A program made the translations under genes and the position numbers. A stretch of DNA of 12,516 nt, from contig NZ_CP053923.1 in NCBI RefSeq assembly GCF_014672695.1, positions 1,618,638-1,631,153 of the forward strand, read 5' to 3'. Within the stretch, counting starts at the first letter, position 1. Each line of letters begins with the position of its first letter. The notes under the pieces are model-generated. The model was given only the letters and a program-made list of their open reading frames with translations, did not search any database and was not told the origin of the DNA. This document shows positions 7,723-12,516 of the stretch, piece after piece. The stretch comes from Defluviicoccus vanus (GTDB taxonomy: Bacteria; Pseudomonadota; Alphaproteobacteria; Rhodospirillales; Defluviicoccaceae).

Positions 7723-8362
7723 GGCAAACCAGCGCTTCCAGCACCTGTTTGATCGCGTCACACACCGCCTTGACGCCGTGCACCGCGAGGAACCTGAAGT
7801 GCTGCTGGCCAACGGCGGCACGATCAGCGCCCGCGAACGTCGGGCCTTGCACGCCTCACCGCTGTTCCGCCTGTTTGCCTTGGGTGCCGCAGAACTGCGG
7901 GGACGATTTCCGGCGACCGACAGCGAGGCGCCGTCGACGGTGCGCCCGATGTTGGAGAGCCACGCGAGCGCGACGCTGCGGTCACGCATGGATGCCCAGG
8001 TGCTGCGGGAGACGCAGGCGCTCAATCGCTCGATGGTCCTGCTGACGATCGCCATCTCCGGCGGCCCCTTCCTTGGCCTGCTGGGCACCGTCATCGGGGT
8101 GATGATCACCTTTGCCGCGATAGCAGCAGCCGGTGACGTCAACGTCAACGCCATCGCCCCCGGCATCGCCGCGGCGCTGGTAGCAACCGTCGCCGGGCTG
8201 GCGGTGGCGATCCCGGCACTGTTTGGCTACAACTACCTTTTGACCAGAATTAAAGATCTGACCGCTGATATGCGGGTATTCGTCGATGAGTACACAACAC
8301 GGTTGGCAGAAGTATACCGCACATCTCCTCGCCAGATCGAATCACTACTTGCCGCTGAGTAA
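7723..8362 (+). pseudogene. DUF2341-LamG-ExbB fusion, C-terminal ExbB channel part
   Basis: This is the rest of the gene interrupted by the IS. It is in frame with the N-terminal part once 6900-7722 is removed. It opens with the cytoplasmic loop (NQRFQHLFDRVTHRLDAV onward). The two conserved MotA/TolQ/ExbB membrane segments follow: GGPFLGLLGTVIGVMITF (TM2) and AIAPGIAAALVATVAGLAVA (TM3). ExbB forms the proton-conducting pentamer that works with an ExbD dimer. The glutamate of E. coli ExbB TM3 (PGIAEAL) is alanine here (codon 8171-8173), while the TM2 threonine in GTV is kept. Standing alone, this fragment would lack the first membrane segment; possible internal starts are GTG 7778 and later ATGs, none with an obvious ribosome site. 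It ends six bases before exbD, so the pair was probably translationally coupled. Confidence 0.85.
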
Positions 8363-8368
8363 TCGTTT

Positions 8369-8779
8369 ATGCAGATTCAATCCGAAGATAAGCCCTACGA
8401 TGACATCAACATCACACCGATGCTTGATTTGGCGTATGTCCTTCTCGTGATGTTCATCATTATGACGACGGCGGCAGTGCAGGGCATCAGGGTCGATCTG
8501 CCGAAGGCAAGCGCGACGCCAAGCCTGGCCAAACCGTCGACCAAAGCGATCAGCATCAACCAGGAAGGCAAGATCTTCCTCGATACCTTTCCGGTCACGA
8601 TCGGTGAGCTGGAAGACCGCCTTCGCCAGGCGAAAGCCCAGGACCCGGACTTTCCGGTGGTGGTCAAGGGCGACGGCAAGACGCAGTACCAACTGGTCAT
8701 CGACGTACTCGACCTGTTGTCGCGTCTCGACATCACCAAAGTCGGCTTGGCGACGAAAGCGCTGACTGCGGGCGGATGA
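8369..8779 (+). CDS. exbD: ExbD/TolR-family biopolymer transport protein
   Basis: ExbD pairs with ExbB to convert the proton gradient into work on TonB. The 136-residue protein has the standard layout: a short cytoplasmic start, one membrane segment at about 21-38 (LAYVLLVMFIIMTTAAV), and a periplasmic domain (INQEGKIFLDTFPVTIGEL, FPVVVKGDGKTQYQLVIDVL). The essential proton-carrying Asp of the family is present at residue 20 within NITPMLDLAYVLLVMF. The gene starts six bases after the ExbB stop and ends four bases before the TonB-like gene, so the three form one translation unit. Insertion of the IS upstream is expected to reduce its expression through polarity unless an internal promoter exists. 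It is a paralogue type distinct from TolR, judged by its neighbours. Confidence 0.92.
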   Translation: MQIQSEDKPYDDINITPMLDLAYVLLVMFIIMTTAAVQGIRVDLPKASATPSLAKPSTKAISINQEGKIFLDTFPVTIGELEDRLRQAKAQDPDFPVVVKGDGKTQYQLVIDVLDLLSRLDITKVGLATKALTAGG

Positions 8780-8783
8780 GACG

Positions 8784-9491
8784 ATGCACGACGACGAACC
8801 CGGCTGGCTGCAGCGCAATCTCGCAGGCGTGATCGCCACCGCGGCTATTTGCACCGCCATCGCGACGGCGGTGCACCTGGTACGCAATGTGGGCGACGCC
8901 AAACCGACGCTGAAGCAGGTGCAGCAGGTCACCCTTTTGAAGCCGCCACCACCACCGCCGCCGCCGCCGGAACAGCCAAAGCCCGCGGTGGAGGAGCGCA
9001 AGATTGCGGAACCGGAGATGATCAAGCCGATGGAAGCGGTGAAGGAAGTGCCACCGGCCCCCGACCTGCCGCCGCCACCGGGACCGCTTGGCCTTGACGC
9101 CACAGGCACCGGGCCCGGTGACGCCTATGGCCTCGTCGGTCAGCCGGGTGGGCGAGCCCTGGGTGAAGCCGGCTCGGGCGGCGGCGGTGCCAACGGCCCG
9201 GCCGGCTGGAGATGGTATGCCAACGCCGTCCAGGCCGAATTCATCGAGGCACTGCGTACCAACGAGAAGACCCGCTACGCCGATTTCGCCCGCACCCAGC
9301 TGGCGGTGTGGGCAACACCAGACGGACGCATCAGCAAGATCCGTCTTTATCAATCCACCGGCAATCCCGAGGTGGATGCGGCGATTGAGCAGGAAATCCC
9401 CCGTCTGGTCGTCCTGCGCCAGCCGCCACCGAAGGACATGCCACTACCAATCCGCTTTTACCTAAGCTCGCGAACGCAACGGCAGGGCTAG
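8784..9491 (+). CDS. TonB-like energy transducer
   Basis: TonB carries energy from ExbBD across the periplasm to outer-membrane proteins. The 235 residues show a short cytoplasmic N-terminus, a membrane anchor at about 13-33 (LAGVIATAAICTAIATAVHL), and a polyproline segment with nine consecutive prolines (KPPPPPPPPPEQPKP, near residues 53-66). A Pro/Glu/Lys-rich and then Gly-rich linker follows. The C-terminal TonB domain is at about 142-230 (WRWYANAVQAEFIEAL, LAVWATPDGRISKIRLYQST, NPEVDAAIEQEIPRL). The Gly-rich stretch (GEAGSGGGGANGPAG) before the C-terminal domain could act as a hinge. It begins four bases after exbD, with GGATGAG as a likely ribosome site overlapping the exbD stop. Its outer-membrane client is not shown by the sequence; the adjacent TpsB and porin are candidates. 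Confidence 0.88.
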   Translation: MHDDEPGWLQRNLAGVIATAAICTAIATAVHLVRNVGDAKPTLKQVQQVTLLKPPPPPPPPPEQPKPAVEERKIAEPEMIKPMEAVKEVPPAPDLPPPPGPLGLDATGTGPGDAYGLVGQPGGRALGEAGSGGGGANGPAGWRWYANAVQAEFIEALRTNEKTRYADFARTQLAVWATPDGRISKIRLYQSTGNPEVDAAIEQEIPRLVVLRQPPPKDMPLPIRFYLSSRTQRQG

Positions 9492-9503
9492 CAACCGTAA
9501 CGT

Positions 9504-9521
9504 GCCGGCGAACAAGCCGGC
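9504..9521 (+). promoter_or_regulatory. Hairpin between the tonB-like gene and the porin
   Basis: Two perfect GCCGGC arms (9504-9509 and 9516-9521) enclose a six-base loop GAACAA. No T-run follows, so it is not a standard terminator. It lies just before the porin ribosome binding region (AAGGGATGAGG, 9523-9533) and could affect RNA stability or translation. Confidence 0.4.
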
Positions 9522-9540
9522 CAAGGGATGAGGTTATACC

Positions 9541-11112
9541 GTGGACAGTTCACGCCATCATCTCCGCCCTGGGGACCAAGGCCTGCGTGCGCCTGTTTCA
9601 ACCCTTACGCTCGCCATCGCCCTCGCCTGTGGTGGCGGCGACATCGCCGCCGCCACCACAGCGCCGACTGCAGTGCCGTCGGGGGTGGCTGCGGTGGGGG
9701 CAGCGAACGGCGGTGTCCTTGCCAATCTCATTCGCATGCTAATCCGCCAGGGCGTGATTACCGATGAAGAGGGCCATCAACTGCTGGAGGAAGCGCGCGC
9801 CGAGGCAGCCGCCAACGCCGCCAATGCCGCCGCCGCATCCGCCGCTGCGCCAGCGGCGGCCGGCGCGGCAGGAGTGGCAGGAGTGGCAGCCGGCGCGGCA
9901 CAAGCGAGCGAGGACGCGGGGGCGGTGCGGGTTCCCTACATTCCGGAACCGGTGCGACGGCAAATTCGCGAAGAGGTGAAGAAGGAGGTTCTGGCGCAGG
10001 CGCAGGCGGAGAACTGGGCCGCACCCAACGAAGTACCAAGCTGGGTGCACCGCTTCACGCCCTACGGCGATATCCGCCTCCGTTACGAGCACGACGCCTT
10101 CGCCAACAACAACGCGTCGATCGTCAACTTCAACGCCATCAATACCGGACAGCCCTACAACATCGGCGCCAACCAGACGCAGAACCCGCCCTTCTTCAAT
10201 ACTGACGAGGATCGCAACCGGTTCCTGCTGCGCACCCGCGTCGGCGTCGAGGCGAATGTCGCCGAGCACGTCAATGCCAACATTCGCATCGCCTCGGGCA
10301 ACGAGACAACGGCCCGGTCTCCACCAACCAGACGTTGGGTGCGGCGCCGACCACCGGCCAGGGAAGCAACTTCAGCAAGTACAATATCTGGCTCGACCTC
10401 GCCTACTTACGCTTTACGCCGCTCAACGGGCTGACCATCGACGCCGGCCGGTTACCGAATCCTTATTTTCATACCGATCTTATTTGGGATCCCGACCTCA
10501 ACTTCGACGGTGTCGCTGCGAGCTACACCTTTGAGGCGGCACGGGGCATCAACCCCTTCTTCGTCGTCGGCGGCTTTCCCGTCTACAACACCGACTTCAA
10601 CTTCTCCACCTACAACCAAGCTAAGGATTCCAGTCAAGACCGGTATCTGATGGGGTTGCAGGCGGGCCTGGACGGCAAGCCGCATACGGACCTGAGCCTC
10701 AAGGGGGCGATTGCCTACTATCAGTTTTTCAATATGCGGGGCCAGGAATCGAACCCGTGCGATGTGCTGAATCAGAGCGATCAATGCGATACAGACACCA
10801 CACGACAGCAATATCAGCAGAAAGGCAATACATATTTCGCCTTGCGGAACATTATTCCGAATGCAGCGAACAACTTTGGCGCCGATAATCAGTACCAGTA
10901 CTTTGGACTTGCCTCAAAATATCAGGAATTAGTCTTAACGACACGCGCCGATCTGTCTACATATGATCCGATCCACATCATCTTTGACGGAGCATTTGTC
11001 GCCAATCTCGGATTCGACAAGAATGAGATGCAAAAGAAGCCTCCGGTCAATAATACGGACAGTAATGGCAACATTGATGGCGGCAATCTCGGCTTCCAAA
11101 CCAAGGTTACCG
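9541..11112 (+). pseudogene. Putative outer-membrane porin (Porin_5-like), frameshifted and 3'-truncated
   Basis: The protein starts at GTG 9541 after an AAGGGATGAGG ribosome site. It has a signal peptide (STLTLAIALACGGGDIAAA) and the helix typical of this porin group (ANLIRMLIRQGVITDEEGHQLLEEAR). A long Ala-rich stretch (about residues 80-122) follows, then the start of the barrel (VHRFTPYGDIRLRYEHDAF). The frame breaks near 10310: before it reads RIASGNETT, after it GPVSTNQTLGAAP in the next frame, so one base is missing. The second frame continues with good barrel sequence (NIWLDLAYLRFTPLNGLTID, DAGRLPNPYFHTDLIWDPDL) to LGFQTKVT near 11112. There IS4-type sequence begins and the rest of the barrel is lost. 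The ORF's formal stop at 11174 lies inside the IS remnant. The last gene of the cluster is thus dead, or at best makes a short product. In the cluster it probably served as outer-membrane partner of the TonB set; that is inference. Confidence 0.85.
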
Positions 11113-11653
11113 CTCATCAATCCCCTCATTTAAGCTATGTTCGTCAGTTGGGCGGTGATTGGTTTGTTTTTTAGCATTTCGAGGAACCTTTCGATCAACG
11201 GCCGGAGGCGGGGTTCGGGCATGGCCGGGATGAGGTCGTAGAGCATGCAGCCCTGGCGGAACAGGGAATGGGTTCGGCGTTTGGCGGTGTTGACCTTGAG
11301 GTGGCGGTCCATGCCGAGCGCTTCGCCGGCCTCGCCGAGCAGGGTGAGGAACAGCACGGCGAAGGCGTTGAGCAGGAGCAGGCGGTCGCGGCGCTGCGGA
11401 TCGCCGATGCGCACGGCGCCGAGCCCCATGCCGAAGCGCAGATCCTGGTGTCGCGGAAGCTGGGCTCGATGGTCCAGCGTCTGGCGTAGAGGTTGACGAT
11501 TTCGCGGGCCGATGCGTCTGCCTTGCTCGTCGCCAAACACCAGGGCTCCTTCATCGCCTTGGCGTGGACACAGACGACGGCGCCGACCGGTTGCGCGGCG
11601 GCAGTGACCGAGGCGCCGCGCAGATGGCGCGCCCGGCCGCCCTTGCCGACCCA
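11113..11653 (-). mobile_element. IS4-type element remnant (3' part only)
   Basis: This stretch holds the C-terminal part of an IS4-type transposase on the minus strand. It starts where porin similarity ends. Its outer end probably lies around CTCATCAATCCCCTCAT (from about 11114), but the terminal repeat cannot be confirmed because the other end of the element is absent. On the other side it is joined to an IS3-type end at about 11652-11660. Confidence 0.65.
11130..11653 (-). pseudogene. IS4-family transposase fragment, frameshifted
   Basis: From about 11653 the minus strand reads EWVGKGGRARHLRGASVT, AVVCVHAKAMKEPWCLATS and ARRWTIEPSFRDT, which are IS4-family transposase regions. The YREK-like Glu lies in TIEPSFRDT. 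After FRDT near 11438 the protein continues in the next frame as DLRFGMGLGAVRIGD, RRDRLLLLNAFAVLFLTLLG and HSLFRQGCMLYDLIPAMPE, ending at TAA 11132-11130. The expected joint is FRDTKDLRF, so one A appears to be missing from ACCAGGATC. The N-terminal half with the first catalytic Asp residues is gone, so the fragment cannot be active. Confidence 0.8.
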
Positions 11654-11861
11654 CTCGGGCCAGTTCGCGCTTCAGCTGGCGGATCTCGGCATCCTTGCTG
11701 GCATCGCCGGACACCACCTTCGCCAGTCGCCGCTTCCAAGCATACAGCGAATGCTGACTGACGCCGAGCCGCTCGGAAACCTCAGCTACCGGATACCCAC
11801 GCTCGGTGATCTGGGCCACCGCATCACGCTTGAACTCATCACTGAAATTGGGCTTCCCCAT
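11653..11861 (-). pseudogene. IS3-family OrfA (helix-turn-helix) fragment
   Basis: Residues 1-70 read MGKPNFSDEFKRDAVAQITE, then PVAEVSERLGVSQHSLYAWK and DAEIRQLKRELARV. This is the HTH_Tnp_1 domain that binds the IS ends, plus the start of the leucine-zipper helix of IS3-family OrfA. The family normally continues with TEERDILKKA, but here the sequence changes to an IS4-type transposase. By chance the frame stays open to 11130, giving a 243-codon hybrid ORF: a true OrfA start, a meaningless middle, and a true IS4 tail. The start has AGGAGA four bases beyond its spacer, so the hybrid could be translated. An isolated DNA-binding OrfA piece could still bind IS3 ends. Confidence 0.8.
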
Positions 11862-11920
11862 CGTCGTCTCCTGTCCTCAAAATTAGGATAGAAGGCGTCC
11901 AGAAATCTAGGGGCTATTCA
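11653..11920 (-). mobile_element. IS3-type element, left end with truncated orfA
   Basis: The end reads TGAATAGCCCCTAGATTTCT from 11920 inward on the minus strand. IS3-family termini begin with TG, and orfA starts about 60 bases inside, as here. Everything after about codon 70 of orfA, including the catalytic orfB, is missing. The element is joined directly to an IS4-type remnant. Confidence 0.65.
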
Positions 11921-11961
11921 ACCGCCAGCGCCCCTTATTTTATGCTCGACGGTGACAGTGC

Positions 11962-12516
11962 TCACTCGACGATCGGCTTCGGCGCTTTCCGTCGCGAGCG
12001 CTTGCGTCGTGTCGCAGCCGTCGCCGCCTGTCGCATCGTTTCCTGGACGAAGGCGAGGTGCGTATGCGCTGCACTTCGGGCCTCCTCCGGCTGGTTCGCA
12101 AGCACCGCATCCAGGATTTGGCGATGCTGCGCCCGAATGAGATCCATACGTCCCGCCTCGGCGTTGAGCTTGTCCAGATTATCCTTGATCGTCGAACGGA
12201 GCAGGTTGAAGAGGCCGCGCATCACCAGGGCCAGGGCGAGGTTGTGCGACGCATCTGCAATAGCCATGTGAAATTCAACGTCGGCTTCGGCGTTCAGGTC
12301 CAGATCGTCGCTTGCGTAGCTTGCTTCCAGGGCATCCCAACGACGCTGCAGCGTCTGTCGATCGCCATCACTGCTGCGCAGTGCGGCATGATAGGCGGCG
12401 ACTTCTTCCAGGGCGAGCCGCAGTTCGAGCACATCAAACGTGGACTGGGCGCGCCGCTTGAGGAGATGCACCAGTGGATCGGTCACAATCTGCGCCACCA
12501 CATCGCAGACGTATGC
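11962..12516 (-). CDS. GntR/FadR-family regulator, FCD domain (N-terminus off window)
   Basis: The frame is open from the right edge to TGA 11964-11962 and reads AYVCDVVAQIVTDPLVHLLK at its visible start. This is the linker after the winged-helix domain, followed by the all-helical FCD ligand-binding domain (STFDVLELRLALEEVAAYHA, NAEADVEFHMAIADASHN, LIRAQHRQILDAVLANQPEE, AAHTHLAFVQETMRQA). The three histidines and the acidic residue that hold the metal in many FCD proteins appear to be present. The wording is close to the PdhR/LldR branch, which senses pyruvate or lactate, so a carbon-metabolism regulator is likely. The effector cannot be told from the sequence. The tail is basic (RRKRSRRKAPK). 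The DNA-binding domain lies beyond position 12516. The GTG at 12501 is not the true start. Confidence 0.85.
   Translation of the reverse strand, partial: AYVCDVVAQIVTDPLVHLLKRRAQSTFDVLELRLALEEVAAYHAALRSSDGDRQTLQRRWDALEASYASDDLDLNAEADVEFHMAIADASHNLALALVMRGLFNLLRSTIKDNLDKLNAEAGRMDLIRAQHRQILDAVLANQPEEARSAAHTHLAFVQETMRQAATAATRRKRSRRKAPKPIVE

Noticed and set aside
8940..8970. CCG/CCA repeat in the TonB-like gene as a tandem repeat element
   Set aside because: It encodes the polyproline segment expected in TonB proteins and is in frame; no further repeat structure.
9528..9767. ATG at 9528 as an alternative start after the TonB-like gene
   Set aside because: Its frame gives a Cys/Arg-rich peptide without motifs; the GTG at 9541 leads into a signal peptide and the porin.
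1..12516. CRISPR array, tRNA or rRNA genes
   Set aside because: No regularly spaced repeats and no recognisable tRNA or rRNA sequences were seen on either strand.

Overview
The window is high-GC proteobacterial DNA. The gene families (PdhR/LldR-like FCD regulator, TpsB transporter, ExbD/TonB set, Porin_5-like porin, CBS-pair protein) suggest a betaproteobacterium, perhaps a Rhodocyclales or Accumulibacter relative. That placement is inference from gene content and protein style; nothing in the window proves it.

Layout. (1) About 1-2000, minus strand: a malto-oligosyltrehalose trehalohydrolase (treZ) that runs off the left edge and whose 5' end has a frame problem. (2) 2116-2712, minus: a CBS-pair protein. 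(3) 2713-3035: an intergenic stretch holding a short piece of a TIR-domain gene. (4) 3036-11112, plus strand: a small secreted protein, a 310-base leader with an AT-rich block, and then a tightly spaced cluster. The cluster encodes a TpsB/FhaC-type outer-membrane transporter, a DUF2341-LamG-ExbB fusion, ExbD, a TonB-like energy transducer, and a putative porin. (5) 11113-11920: a scar made of an IS4-type transposase 3' part joined to the left end of an IS3-type element. (6) 11962-12516, minus: the ligand-binding domain of a GntR/FadR-family regulator running off the right edge.

The notable system is the plus-strand cluster. A proton-channel subunit (ExbB) carries a periplasmic DUF2341 plus LamG (concanavalin-like) sensor or binding head. 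It sits with its own ExbD and TonB, between a two-partner-secretion pore and a porin. This looks like a dedicated energised envelope machine for exporting, importing or anchoring a glycan or adhesin. The function is inferred from domain identities.

In this genome the cluster is broken in three places. A complete 819-bp IS5/IS427-type element with 16-bp perfect inverted repeats and a CTAG target duplication splits the ExbB fusion between its first and second membrane segments, and removing it restores the frame exactly. The porin has lost one base near 10310. The porin is also cut off near 11112 by the IS4/IS3 scar.

Apparent single-base losses recur in treZ, the porin and the IS4 remnant, and possibly in the IS5 transposase. 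They could be true decay or a systematic sequencing error.
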